Positions 47,224 to 57,325 of a stretch of DNA of 64,000 nt are shown one piece after another. Below the pieces are notes generated by a model, which saw only the letters and a list, made by a program, of their open reading frames with translations, was not told where the DNA came from and ran no database searches. Location: assembly GCF_002917105.1 (NCBI RefSeq), contig NZ_PQFZ01000007.1:222098-286097 (forward strand), read 5' to 3'. How positions within the stretch are numbered: position 1 is the first letter of the stretch; every line of letters begins with the position of its first letter. A program made the translations under genes and the position numbers. The DNA comes from Allobosea psychrotolerans. GTDB lineage: Bacteria; Pseudomonadota; Alphaproteobacteria; Rhizobiales; Beijerinckiaceae.

Positions 47224-48212
47224 TGACGCCCGATGCTCCCGTCCTGGCGATCGACGATCTCGTCATCGAGATCGACGGCAACCGCATCGTCGACCATGTC
47301 TCGCTTGCGGTCGGCTCTGGCCGCATCCTCGCCATCGTCGGTGAATCCGGCTGCGGCAAGAGCCTGACGGCCCTGTCGGTGCTCGGGCTGCTGCCGAAGG
47401 CGGCTGAGATCAGGCAAGGCGCGATCCGGTTGAACGGGCGCGACCTGACCGGGCTTGATGAAGCCGCGCTTTCGCAGGTGCGGGGCAATGAGGCGACGAT
47501 CATCTTCCAGGAGCCCGTCGCTTCGCTGAACCCGCTGATGCGCGTCGGCGAGCAGGTCGAGGAGGCGTTGATCCTGCATCGCGGACTTTCGGGGAAAGCC
47601 GCGCGCGCGGAAGCCATCGCGATGATGACCCGTGTCGGCATTCCCGATGCGGCGCGGCGGGCGCGGCAATATCCGTTCGAGCTCTCCGGCGGCATGTGCC
47701 AGCGCATCATGATCGCCTCGGCCCTGATCTGCCGGCCGGCCCTGCTGATCGCCGACGAGCCGACGACGGCGCTCGACGTCACGATCCAGGCGCAGATCCT
47801 CGATCTGATGCGCCGCCTGCGCGAGGAGGTCGGCACCGCGATCGTCCTGATCACCCATGACATGGGCGTCGTCGCCGATCTCGCCGACGATGTCTGCGTA
47901 ATGTATGGCGGCCGCATCGTTGAAAGCGGACCGGTCGAGCCGATCTTCGCCGCGCCGCGCCACCCCTATACCAAGCTCCTGCTGGCGACGATCCCGACGT
48001 TGCAAGGCCAGCGCAAGGCGATCTTGCGCACCATCGAGGGCATGGTGCCCAGCGCCGGCGCCTGGCCCGATGGCTGCCGCTTCCGCTCGCGCTGCCCGCT
48101 CGCCGACGGGGCCTGCCTCGAGCCGCCGCCCTTGGCGCTGGTCGAGGCCGGAGCATTTTCGAGCCACGCCGCCGCCTGCTGGCATTCGGCCCGCATCGAG
48201 GCCTTGGCATGA
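47220..48212 (+). CDS. Peptide-type ABC transporter ATPase (DppD-like)
   Basis: 330 residues from ATG 47220, overlapping the gamma-glutamyltransferase gene by 4 bases. Walker A GESGCGKS, ABC signature LSGGMCQR, Walker B LLIADEPTTALD and H-loop LITHDMGV. The C-terminal Cys-rich oligopeptide-transporter region (GCRFRSRCPLADGACLEPPPL) is present. It energises the permeases encoded 3 kb upstream in the same operon, together with the next gene. Confidence 0.94.
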   Translation: MMTPDAPVLAIDDLVIEIDGNRIVDHVSLAVGSGRILAIVGESGCGKSLTALSVLGLLPKAAEIRQGAIRLNGRDLTGLDEAALSQVRGNEATIIFQEPVASLNPLMRVGEQVEEALILHRGLSGKAARAEAIAMMTRVGIPDAARRARQYPFELSGGMCQRIMIASALICRPALLIADEPTTALDVTIQAQILDLMRRLREEVGTAIVLITHDMGVVADLADDVCVMYGGRIVESGPVEPIFAAPRHPYTKLLLATIPTLQGQRKAILRTIEGMVPSAGAWPDGCRFRSRCPLADGACLEPPPLALVEAGAFSSHAAACWHSARIEALA

Positions 48213-49180
48213 GCGCGCCGCTGCTGCAGGTTCGCGACCTCAAGGTCCATTTCAAGCTGCGCCAAGGCGTCGGGGCGCGCGGCGGCGTGGTCAAGGCGGT
48301 CGACGGCGTCTCCTTCGATGTCCATGCCGGCCGAACGCTCGCGCTGGTCGGCGAATCCGGCTGCGGCAAGTCGACCACGGCCTATGCCGTGATCGGACTG
48401 GAGCAGGCGACGGGCGGCACCATCCTGTTCGACGGACGCGACGTCACCGGGCTCAAGGGCCGCGACCGGGCGGCCTTGGCGCAGGAGATCCAGATCGTCT
48501 TCCAGGATCCCAGCGCCGCGCTCGACCCGAAGATGAGCATCTGCGACAGCATCGCCGAGCCGCTCGCCATCGCCGGCTGGTCGCGCAATGACCGGCGCAG
48601 ACGGGTGATCGAATTGCTCGACCGGGTCGGCCTGCCCGCAGCCTTCAGCGAGCGCCTGCCGAGCGCGCTTTCGGGCGGCCAACGCCAGCGCGTCGTCATC
48701 GCCCGCGCCTTGGCGCTGTCGCCGCGCCTCCTGATCCTCGACGAGCCGGTCTCGGCGCTCGACGTCTCGATCCGCTCGCAGGTGCTGAACCTGTTGCTGG
48801 AGCTGCAGCGCGAGCTCGATCTCGCCTATCTCTTCATCTCGCATGATCTCTCGGTGGTGCGGCACATCGCCGACGAGGCGATGGTGCTCTATCTCGGCAC
48901 GGTCGCGGAAAGCGGGCCGATCGATGCGATGTTCGAGGCGCCGCGGCACCCCTATACCCAGGCGCTGCTCTCGGCGATCCCGCTGCCGGACCCGGTCCTG
49001 CAGCGCCGCCGCGAAAAAATCATCCTGACCGGCGACCTGCCGAGCCCGCTCTCGCCGCCGCCGGGCTGCCCCTTCATCAGCCGCTGCCCGATCCGCGTCG
49101 ATATCTGTGCGACGGCGCGCCCTGCCCTGAAGGACGCGCGGTCAGGAACCCAGGCCGCCTGCTTCGTCCGGACAGCATGA
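48209..49180 (+). CDS. Peptide-type ABC transporter ATPase (DppF-like)
   Basis: 323 residues, 4-base overlap with the DppD-like gene. Walker A GESGCGKST, signature LSGGQRQR, Walker B LLILDEPVSALD, H-loop FISHDLSV, and the C-terminal motif GCPFISRCPIRVDIC. It completes the five-subunit importer and is the last gene of the operon. No terminator with a U-tract is visible in the 21 bases before the convergent methyltransferase stop. Confidence 0.94.
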   Translation: MSAPLLQVRDLKVHFKLRQGVGARGGVVKAVDGVSFDVHAGRTLALVGESGCGKSTTAYAVIGLEQATGGTILFDGRDVTGLKGRDRAALAQEIQIVFQDPSAALDPKMSICDSIAEPLAIAGWSRNDRRRRVIELLDRVGLPAAFSERLPSALSGGQRQRVVIARALALSPRLLILDEPVSALDVSIRSQVLNLLLELQRELDLAYLFISHDLSVVRHIADEAMVLYLGTVAESGPIDAMFEAPRHPYTQALLSAIPLPDPVLQRRREKIILTGDLPSPLSPPPGCPFISRCPIRVDICATARPALKDARSGTQAACFVRTA

Positions 49181-49201
49181 GCGCCCAGATATCGCTCATC
49201 G

Positions 49202-49990
49202 TCACGCATGCGCGATCCAGCCGCGCCAGGTGAAGGCGGCGAAGAACAGCGTCACATCCGCGAAACCGGCCTCGCGCAGGATTGCTTCGTCCTGCTCCGG
49301 GCTGAGCATGCTCACGCTCGTGTCGACCGCTATTCGGGCCGCATTCGCCTGGTCGGGATCGACGCCCGATGTGATCGCGAAGGCGGCATAGCGCGAGAGC
49401 CAGAGCGCCCGTTCGTCTCCTCCCTGCGGAAAACTGCCATGGGCCGCCACGAACGGCGCCCCCGGCTTGAGCCGGCGTCGCATATCGCTCGCCGTCCGCC
49501 GCCGCTCGTCGGCAGCGAGGAAATGCAGCGTCAGCAAGCAGGTCGCTGCGTCGAAGGGGCCCGGCGGCGCATCCTCGATATAGCCCTGAACCAGCTCCAC
49601 GCGCGCGCCGAGCGGGCCAAGCGTATGGGCTGCAAGCCCCAGCATTTCCGCGGATGGATCGACGCCGACGAAGCTCCATTCCGGATGGGCCTCCGCCAGA
49701 GCCTTCAGTTCCAGCCCGCCGCCTGCCCCCAGGACGAGAACCCTGGCATCTCGCGGCGCGCGCTCCGCGAGCAGGATCCCCGTCATGCGGTGAAGATCGG
49801 CAAGACCGGGCACATAGCGACGGGGACCATCGGCATAGCGAGCAACGCGCTCCGGATCGGAGAAGGCGCTCAGAAAATGCTCGGCGCCATCCTTAGAGCT
49901 TTGTTTTAACGCGTTTTCTCCGCGCAGACGCTTCGCGTCTGTCGTGAGGGAACCGGTAGCCACTTCGCTCGAAAACGGTTTAGTGGGCAT
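49202..49990 (-). CDS. SAM-dependent methyltransferase with a repeat-derived N-terminus
   Basis: 262 residues. Class I Rossmann methyltransferase: motif [18 protein letters not shown], acidic end of strand 2 [10 protein letters not shown], motif [15 protein letters not shown], and [14 protein letters not shown]. The substrate is unknown. Residues 1-33 ([11 protein letters not shown]...ENALKQS) are encoded by the R1 repeat. ATG at 49990 overlaps the Rrf2 stop by 11 bases and there is no other in-frame ATG before the motif region, so the repeat appears to be read as protein. The true start could instead be a rare codon near residue 35. Co-transcribed with the Rrf2 gene. Confidence 0.82.
   Translation of the reverse strand: MPTKPFSSEVATGSLTTDAKRLRGENALKQSSKDGAEHFLSAFSDPERVARYADGPRRYVPGLADLHRMTGILLAERAPRDARVLVLGAGGGLELKALAEAHPEWSFVGVDPSAEMLGLAAHTLGPLGARVELVQGYIEDAPPGPFDAATCLLTLHFLAADERRRTASDMRRRLKPGAPFVAAHGSFPQGGDERALWLSRYAAFAITSGVDPDQANAARIAVDTSVSMLSPEQDEAILREAGFADVTLFFAAFTWRGWIAHA
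49894..49983 (-). repeat. Interspersed repeat R1, copy c, with an extra internal palindrome
   Basis: Reverse orientation. Compared with the other copies, about 24 extra bases containing CAGACGCTTCGCGTCTG are inserted between the ACCGG core and the GCGTTTTC part. The element encodes the methyltransferase N-terminus and reaches the stop codon of the Rrf2 gene (49980-49982). Confidence 0.8.
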
Positions 49991-50444
49991 GATCGATCTC
50001 CGTTCGGAAGGAACCCGAGCGCGCGGTCAGACGGGCATGGAAATCGGCGCTCAGCGTGGCGAGTGTGACGCCGCCAAGGCGGGACAAGAGAAGCGCCTCC
50101 GCCTCGCGAAAGGCCGTGTCGAGCGCTGCATTCACGGCCTGCTCGACAAGGCAGCCCGGCGCCTCCGTGCGGTTGCCCATCGCCAGGAGCGTGGGGCGGC
50201 CAAGCGCATCATAGATATCGCGCAGCGTGATCTCGGCCAGATTCCGCGCCAGCGTCCAGCCGCCGCCATGGCCCTTCTCGGAGCGCACATAGCCCTGTTC
50301 GCGCAGGCCGGCCATGACCCTGCGGATCACGACCGGATTGGTATCCATCGCTCTTGCCAGCACCTCGGAGGTCACGGGGCCATCATGTTCCGCCATGTGC
50401 AGCAGCACATGGAGCACGCCGGATAGTCGACTGTCGCGTTTCAT
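49980..50444 (-). CDS. Rrf2 family transcriptional regulator
   Basis: 154 residues. N-terminal winged helix ([45 protein letters not shown], and the wing [11 protein letters not shown]), typical of Rrf2. Only one Cys is present (APGCLVEQ near 98) where Fe-S members such as IscR or NsrR have three, so this one is probably a non-Fe-S or simple thiol sensor. It overlaps the methyltransferase start and should control it. Divergent from the second GntR gene across a 258-base gap. Confidence 0.9.
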   Translation of the reverse strand: MKRDSRLSGVLHVLLHMAEHDGPVTSEVLARAMDTNPVVIRRVMAGLREQGYVRSEKGHGGGWTLARNLAEITLRDIYDALGRPTLLAMGNRTEAPGCLVEQAVNAALDTAFREAEALLLSRLGGVTLATLSADFHARLTARSGSFRTEIDHAH

Positions 50445-50621
50445 GTAACTTCAAATAGTGCGTGATATGAGGCAGGTCAACGGCTGCGGCAAACAGGCCC
50501 GGCCAAATGGCGGGTGCACGCCACAGCCGATGGCTCGCGCCGAAGGCCGCTCACACAGACAGGCAAAAAGTTCAGGCGCTGTTGCGCAGCATTGCGGCAG
50601 GCTGGGCGCTTGCGTTCCGCC

Positions 50622-50663
50622 CGCTTCGATTGCATCACTGGATACAGTGATGCAATCGAAGCG
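50622..50663. promoter_or_regulatory. Perfect 18-bp-arm inverted repeat upstream of the GntR gene, candidate operator
   Basis: Left arm CGCTTCGATTGCATCACT (50622-50639), six-base spacer GGATAC, right arm the exact reverse complement (50646-50663). It ends 39 bases before the GntR start codon. Much longer than a minimal GntR site, so it may bind more than one dimer or fold as an RNA hairpin in the leader. Confidence 0.7.
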
Positions 50664-50702
50664 CCGCCGTCACTGGCGGCGCGCTCGCAGGGAGCCGGCC
50701 CG

Positions 50703-51425
50703 ATGAGCTTTGGACGGACATCTTCGACCGCCACGGCGCAGGAGGAGGCCTATCGCGCGATTCTCCAGGCCATCCGCGTCGGGCATTATCAGCCGGGCGA
50801 GCGGCTGATCCCGGAGACGATCGCGCAGGAGCTGGCGATGAGCCGCATGCCGGTGCGCGAGGCCTTCCAGCGCCTCGCCAATGAAGGGCTCGTGATGATC
50901 CGGCCCAACCGCGGCTGCGTGGTGTCCGGGCTGACGATCGACGAGATCTTCGAGAGCTTCGAGATCCGCTCGGTGCTCGAGGGGCTGGCGGTCCGCCTCG
51001 CCATGCCGCGCGTTGATGCCGCGGTTCTGGCCGAGCTCGACGCCTTCATCCAGCGGATGGAACGCAGCGGCGAAGCCGGCGGCGGCGATTGGCTGAGCCA
51101 CCACCAGGCCTTCCACGAATATATCTGCAGCCTCAGCGGCCGGCCGAAGCTGGTCCGGCAGATCTCGGCACTACACATTGCCGTCGAGCCCTATATGCGC
51201 GTCTGGCTCCACCATATCGACCGGCCGCGCACCGCCACCCAGACCCAGCATGTCGTGGTCGAGGCGATGAAGACGGGCGATGCCGCCTTCGCCGAGCAGA
51301 CGATGCGCGATCATGTGATGCGCACGGCGCCGCGCCTCGCCGAGTTCCTGCGTAGCGGCAATCTCGCGAACGGCACGCCGCGCCGCGCCGGCAAGGCGGC
51401 TTCGAGCGCACTGCAATTGCCTTAG
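50703..51425 (+). CDS. GntR family transcriptional regulator (FCD-type)
   Basis: 240 residues from ATG 50703. Longer in-frame starts would run through the palindrome and are unlikely. GntR winged helix about 15-80 (AYRAILQAIRVGHYQPGERL, MSRMPVREAFQRLANEGLV) and an FCD effector domain about 90-220 with the metal-type residues in HHQAFHEYICSLSG and the late His block MRDHVMRTAPR. It precedes a second peptide-type binding protein and gamma-glutamyltransferase on the same strand and probably controls them. Confidence 0.9.
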   Translation: MSFGRTSSTATAQEEAYRAILQAIRVGHYQPGERLIPETIAQELAMSRMPVREAFQRLANEGLVMIRPNRGCVVSGLTIDEIFESFEIRSVLEGLAVRLAMPRVDAAVLAELDAFIQRMERSGEAGGGDWLSHHQAFHEYICSLSGRPKLVRQISALHIAVEPYMRVWLHHIDRPRTATQTQHVVVEAMKTGDAAFAEQTMRDHVMRTAPRLAEFLRSGNLANGTPRRAGKAASSALQLP

Positions 51426-51528
51426 CCACATATCGGGAGGGCTCGCCAAGGCGATCCGATTTCAGGCGCGACAAGGGCCCGCAGCGGCCTCCGCGCCGAG
51501 CACCAGACATCAATGACAGGGGAATGAC

Positions 51529-53115
51529 ATGGACAGACGCCAGTTTCTGAAAGCCTCCGCCGCGGCAACCTTCCTGCCTGCGGCGCCGCATCTCGCGCTT
51601 GCGCAGGACGCCAAGACCCTGCGTTTCGTGCCCTATTCCGACGTCGCGATCATCGATCCGATCTGGACGACCGGCTATTCGACGCGCACCCATGCGCTCC
51701 TGGTCTGGGACACGCTCTATGGGCTCGACGAGTCCCTGCAGCCGCAACCGCAGATGGTCGAAGGCCATGTCGTCGATGATGACGGCAAGCGCTGGACCCT
51801 GACGCTGCGGCCGGGCCTGGTCTTCCATGACGGCGCCAAAGTGCTGGCGCGCGACGCCGTCGCCTCGATCAGGCGCTGGGGCGCGCGCGATGCCTTCGGC
51901 CAGGCGCTGATAGCGGTGACCGACGAGCTCTCGGCGCCCGACGACCGCACCATCGTCTTCCGGCTCAAGAAGCCGTTCCCGCTGCTGCCGGCAGCGCTGG
52001 CGCGCCCGAGCGCGCTCGTCGCCGCGATCATGCCCGAGCGCCTGGCCGAGACCGACCCGTTCAAGCAGATCCCGGAGGCGATCGGCTCGGGCCCGTTCCG
52101 CTATGTCAAGGAGGAGCGCGTCTCGGGCGCTCGCCATGTCTATGCCCGGCATCAGGGCTATGTGCCGCGTCCCAGCGGCACGCCGAGCTTCACCGCCGGG
52201 CCGCGCACGCCCTATCTCGATCGCATCGAGTTCAACGTCATGCCGGACGCAGCGACGGCGGTCTCGGCGCTCCAGACCGGAGCCGTGGACTGGATCGAGC
52301 AGCCGCTGATCGACCTGCTGCCGCTGCTGCGGAAGGACCCCAACATCGTCGTCGAGGTCAAAGACCCCAGCGGCATGGCCGGCCAACTGCGCCTCAACCA
52401 TACCCAGGCGCCGTTCAACAACCCAGCCATCCGACGCGTGATCCTCAAGGCCCTCGACCAGCAGGCCTGCATGGATGCGGTCTGCGGCGGCGATCCCCAG
52501 GTCAAGCGCAGCAGCATGGGTTTCTTTCCCGGCAATTCGCCGATGGCGTCGGACGCTGTGGCGTCGGCACTGAAAGGGCCGAAGGATTTCGCAAAGCTCA
52601 AGCAGGAGCTGACTGACGCGGGCTATAAGGGCGAGCGCATCGTCTTCCTTGCGGCCCAGGACGTGCCGCGCATCTCGCTGGTTTGCGATGTTGCGGCCGA
52701 CGCCTTGCGCCAGATCGGTGCGAATGTCGACTTCGTCGCGGCCGATTGGGGCACGGTCCTGCAGCGCATCACCAATCGCACCCCGATCGAGCAGGGTGGC
52801 TGGAGCTGCTACGTTACCTACTGGTCGGGACTCGATCTCGGCTCGCCGGCGACGAGCTCGCCCTTGCGCGGCAATGGTCCCAAAGCCGGCCCGGGCTGGC
52901 CTGAAAGCCCGCAGATCGAAGCGCTGCGCGCCCGCTGGCTCGAGGCGGCCACTCTGGCAGAGCAGAAGGCGATCGCCCGCGAGATCGAACTGCAGGCGAT
53001 GCAGGATGTGCCCTATGTTCCGGCTGGGCAGTATTTCCAGCCTGTCGCCTATCGCAAGACCTTGACCGGCATGCTCAACGGCGTTCCCGTCTTCACTAAT
53101 CTGCGCAAGGGCTGA
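51529..53115 (+). CDS. Peptide-type ABC transporter substrate-binding protein (SBP_bac_5), Tat-like signal
   Basis: 528 residues. The N-terminus MDRRQFLKASAAATFL resembles a twin-arginine signal (RRQFLK), so export may go through Tat; cleavage is likely after LALA near 25. Mature motifs: RPGLVFHDGAKVLARDAVASIRRW, GSGPFRYVKEE, and RLNHTQAPFNNPAIRRVILKALDQ. No permease gene follows it. The reverse permease gene at the far end of the window could belong to the same system, but this is open. A long hairpin follows the stop. Confidence 0.91.
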   Translation: MDRRQFLKASAAATFLPAAPHLALAQDAKTLRFVPYSDVAIIDPIWTTGYSTRTHALLVWDTLYGLDESLQPQPQMVEGHVVDDDGKRWTLTLRPGLVFHDGAKVLARDAVASIRRWGARDAFGQALIAVTDELSAPDDRTIVFRLKKPFPLLPAALARPSALVAAIMPERLAETDPFKQIPEAIGSGPFRYVKEERVSGARHVYARHQGYVPRPSGTPSFTAGPRTPYLDRIEFNVMPDAATAVSALQTGAVDWIEQPLIDLLPLLRKDPNIVVEVKDPSGMAGQLRLNHTQAPFNNPAIRRVILKALDQQACMDAVCGGDPQVKRSSMGFFPGNSPMASDAVASALKGPKDFAKLKQELTDAGYKGERIVFLAAQDVPRISLVCDVAADALRQIGANVDFVAADWGTVLQRITNRTPIEQGGWSCYVTYWSGLDLGSPATSSPLRGNGPKAGPGWPESPQIEALRARWLEAATLAEQKAIAREIELQAMQDVPYVPAGQYFQPVAYRKTLTGMLNGVPVFTNLRKG

Positions 53116-53123
53116 CAACGCAG

Positions 53124-53154
53124 GCCCGGAGGGCAGCAACACTGCCTTCCGGGC
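53124..53154 (+). terminator. Hairpin after the second binding-protein gene
   Basis: Arms GCCCGGAGGGCAG (53124-53136) and CTGCCTTCCGGGC (53142-53154) pair at 12 of 13 positions with a five-base loop, and no U-tract follows. It starts 8 bases after the stop. It could protect the upstream mRNA end and lower read-through into the gamma-glutamyltransferase gene, a common arrangement behind binding-protein genes. Confidence 0.45.
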
Positions 53155-53221
53155 GAGCCCGTCATGATGAACCCACCGCCGTCGGCGTCGATGCCTGCGG
53201 CCAACCAAGATCAGGCCTGCC

Positions 53222-54817
53222 ATGCGTGACTTCGAGCTTCCCGGACGTTCCCTCGCCATCAGCCGCGAGGCCATGGCCGCCACCTCGCATCCGGCGGCGA
53301 CGCTCGTCGCCATCGACATCCTGCGTGCCGGCGGCAATGCGGTCGATGCGGCGGTGGGCGCCTGCGCCGTGCAATGCGTCGTCGAGGCGGGTTCGACCGG
53401 CATCGGCGGCGACTGCTTCGCCCTGATCTCGAAGGGCGGCAGCACCGATATCCGCGGCTATAACGGCTCGGGCCGCACGCCCGCTGCGGCCACGCTCGAC
53501 TGGTATCGCTCCGCTGGAATCACCACGATCGAACGGCGCTCGCCCCATGCCGTGACGGTGCCGGGCGCCGTCGACGCCTGGACGCGACTGGTCAAGGATC
53601 ATGGCCGGATGCCGCTTGCCGAGATCCTGCAGCCGGCGGTCAAGCTCGCTCGCGACGGTTACGCGATCACGCCGCGCGTCGCCTATGATCTCGGCAACCA
53701 GCGCGATCTGCTGCGGCAGGATGCCAATGCGGCCGCGACCTTCCTGGTCAAGGGCGAGGCGCCGGCTGCCGGCACGGTCCAGCACCAGCCCCAGCTGGCA
53801 GCGACGCTGGAGGCGATCGGCCGCGAAGGGCGGGACGCCTTCTATCGCGGCGAGGTCGCCGCCGAGATGGTCGACTATCTCGGGGCGGCTGGAGGGCTGC
53901 ACACGCTGGAGGATTTTGCCACGGCCGCCGGCGAATACGTCACGCCTATCAGCACGCAGTTCCGCGGCCGCACTGTTTATGAAATCCCGCCCAACGGCCA
54001 GGGCATCGTCGCCCTGATGATCATGAAGATCCTGGAGCGTTTCACGCCGAAGCCCGATCCGCTCGCTGTCGAGAACCTGCATATCGAGGTCGAGGCGACG
54101 CGCCTGGCCTATGCCGCGCGCGACCAGTTCGTCGCCGACATGACGGTCGGCCATGTGCCGGTCGATTATCTGCTCTCGGATGCGCTTGCCGATGAACTTG
54201 CCGGCCGGATCGACCCGGCGCGCGCCACTGCGCCGCTGCCGGCCCTCACAGGCGGCGCCGAGCATCGCGACACGGTCTACATCTCCGTCGTCGACAAGGA
54301 CCGCAATGCGGTCAGCTTCATCAACTCGATCTTCCATCCCTATGGCAGCGGCTTGCTGACGCCGAAAGCGGGCGTGCTGCTCCATAATCGCGGCCAGAGC
54401 TTCGTGCTCGAACAGGGCCACCCGAACGCCGTCGGCCCGCGCAAGCGCCCGATGCACACCATCATCCCCGCCATGGTCGCGCAGGACGGCCGGGTCTGCC
54501 TGTCCTTCGGCGTGATGGGCGGGCATTACCAGGCGATGGGCCATGCCCATTTCCTGTCGAAGCTGTTCGACCACGGCCTCGACCTGCAAAGCGCGATCGA
54601 CCTGCCGCGGCTGTTCCCGCTGCCCGGCACCGCGACCGTCGAGCTCGAAAGTCGCCTGCTGGCCTCCTGCGGGCCGGCGCTCGAAAGCCGGGGCTTCAAG
54701 GTTCAGCCGGCCAAGACGCCGATCGGCGGGGCCCAGGCGATCTGGATCGATTGGGAGAACGGCACGCTGCTCGGCGGCTCCGACCCGCGCAAGGACGGCT
54801 GCGCGCTCGGTATCTGA
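53222..54817 (+). CDS. Gamma-glutamyltransferase family protein
   Basis: 531 residues, Ntn-hydrolase precursor. The nucleophile is expected at Thr351 (DTVYISVVDKDRNAVSFINS), where the chain should cut itself. Conserved blocks: RAGGNAVDAAVGACAV, GIGGDCFALI, PHAVTVPGAVDAW and IPPNGQGIVALMIM. No signal peptide. It is clearly distinct from the copy at 45679, so the two are separate family members rather than a recent duplication. It follows the binding protein by 106 bases. Confidence 0.91.
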   Translation: MRDFELPGRSLAISREAMAATSHPAATLVAIDILRAGGNAVDAAVGACAVQCVVEAGSTGIGGDCFALISKGGSTDIRGYNGSGRTPAAATLDWYRSAGITTIERRSPHAVTVPGAVDAWTRLVKDHGRMPLAEILQPAVKLARDGYAITPRVAYDLGNQRDLLRQDANAAATFLVKGEAPAAGTVQHQPQLAATLEAIGREGRDAFYRGEVAAEMVDYLGAAGGLHTLEDFATAAGEYVTPISTQFRGRTVYEIPPNGQGIVALMIMKILERFTPKPDPLAVENLHIEVEATRLAYAARDQFVADMTVGHVPVDYLLSDALADELAGRIDPARATAPLPALTGGAEHRDTVYISVVDKDRNAVSFINSIFHPYGSGLLTPKAGVLLHNRGQSFVLEQGHPNAVGPRKRPMHTIIPAMVAQDGRVCLSFGVMGGHYQAMGHAHFLSKLFDHGLDLQSAIDLPRLFPLPGTATVELESRLLASCGPALESRGFKVQPAKTPIGGAQAIWIDWENGTLLGGSDPRKDGCALGI

Positions 54818-54848
54818 TCAGGGGCCGGAGGCGTCCAATCGACCTGCA

Positions 54849-54886
54849 GTGCCCGGATGGCTCATCACAAAGTGAGTTCCGGGCAC
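54849..54886. terminator. Hairpin between convergent gamma-glutamyltransferase and dgdA
   Basis: Perfect 9-bp arms GTGCCCGGA (54849-54857) and TCCGGGCAC (54878-54886), with a second inner pairing of CTCA and TGAG. No U-tract. Position between two convergent genes suggests a bidirectional stop. Confidence 0.45.
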
Positions 54887-54973
54887 ATGCGAGGCCGTTA
54901 TCGTCAGGATGGCTTTCGGCCATTGCAAGGGCGCATCCAGATCAGTTCAGGCTGAAGTCGCTCCTCGCCGGGG

Positions 54974-56287
<1,314 letters not shown>

Positions 56288-56339
56288 TCACCTCGGAAGC
56301 GGGAGTGTCCGAAGGCTAGTTGCGGCTGTTGCACTGCGC

Positions 56340-56378
56340 AAATTGATACTCTTTCAAGCCGATATCGATTAAATTGAT
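56340..56378. promoter_or_regulatory. Candidate dgdR operator region between dgdA and dgdR
   Basis: The 98-base divergent gap has an AT-rich core with AATTGAT at 56341-56347 and again at 56372-56378, and a CGATATCG palindrome at 56360-56367. LysR regulators usually bind such a gap and control both genes. No exact T-N11-A site can be singled out. Confidence 0.35.
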
Positions 56379-56382
56379 GGTC

Positions 56383-57291
56383 ATGCGCACGCTCGACCTC
56401 GCCTTGCTCCGGAACTTCGCCGTGATCGCGCGCACGGGCTCGATCAGCGTCGCCTCCCTGCAGATCGGGCGGACGCAATCGGCGTTGAGCATGCAGATGC
56501 AGCGCCTGGAAGCGTTGACCGGCCAGGCTCTCCTGCACCGAAGCGGTTCGGGCGTGCGCCTGACCACGGCGGGAGACAAGCTGCTCGCCCATGCCGAATC
56601 GCTTTTGGCCAGGCATGACGAGATCCTCGCCGACATGCGCGGAACCGGCCTCAAGGGGTCTGTCAGCCTCGGCTGTCCCGAGGATTACTCGATCGCGTTT
56701 CTGCCGGATCTGCTGCGGGAGTTCTGTGCCCTGCATCCCGATGTCGAGCTGCGCATGGTCTGCGCGCCGACCTCTGAGCTGCGCCCGCTGCTGCATCGGC
56801 GGCAGATCGAGATGGCGCTGGTCTCCCTCCCCGACCCGGCCGGCGCAGAGGTCATCAGGAGCGAAAACTTCGCCTGGGTCGCAAACGCAGCCGAGCCGGA
56901 GGTGCTTGACCAGGCCGTCCTCCCACTGGCGCTGTCTGCGCCGATGACGCTGGACTATCGCGCGGCCTGCGACGCGATGGAGGCGGCTGGCCGGCGCTAC
57001 AGGGTGGCCTTTGCCAGCAACAGCCTGGCTGGTCTCATCGCCATTGCCCGATCAGGTCATGCCATCAGCGTCCTGACTCGCACCGCGGTTCCGCCGGATC
57101 TGCACATCGTCTCGGCAGGATTGCCGGTGCTTCCCGCGATCGGGATTGCGCTGGAGTTCGCGGAGCTCAGGCCATCATCGGCCGCGAGAGCTTTGGGCGA
57201 CCACATCGCGGCCGTGTTGCCGAGCCTTGCAGGCGAGGCGCGCCCGATATCCCGCTCGGGATCTGCGTCTCCTGCTTCGCGCGGGCTGTGA
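56383..57291 (+). CDS. dgdR: LysR family transcriptional regulator, likely DgdR
   Basis: 302 residues from ATG 56383 (MRTLDLALLRNFAVIA); ATG 56377 and TTG 56374 are alternatives. Winged-helix domain about 1-60 (ARTGSISVASLQIGRTQSALSMQMQRLE) and a periplasmic-binding-protein-like effector domain about 90-295. In Burkholderia cepacia, dgdR lies divergent to dgdA and represses it until a dialkylglycine is present. The same order here supports the name. It converges on the aldehyde dehydrogenase gene with a 34-base gap. Confidence 0.82.
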   Translation: MRTLDLALLRNFAVIARTGSISVASLQIGRTQSALSMQMQRLEALTGQALLHRSGSGVRLTTAGDKLLAHAESLLARHDEILADMRGTGLKGSVSLGCPEDYSIAFLPDLLREFCALHPDVELRMVCAPTSELRPLLHRRQIEMALVSLPDPAGAEVIRSENFAWVANAAEPEVLDQAVLPLALSAPMTLDYRAACDAMEAAGRRYRVAFASNSLAGLIAIARSGHAISVLTRTAVPPDLHIVSAGLPVLPAIGIALEFAELRPSSAARALGDHIAAVLPSLAGEARPISRSGSASPASRGL

Positions 57292-57325
57292 GGCTCGACC
57301 TCAAAGGTGACGAGCGGGCGCTGGG

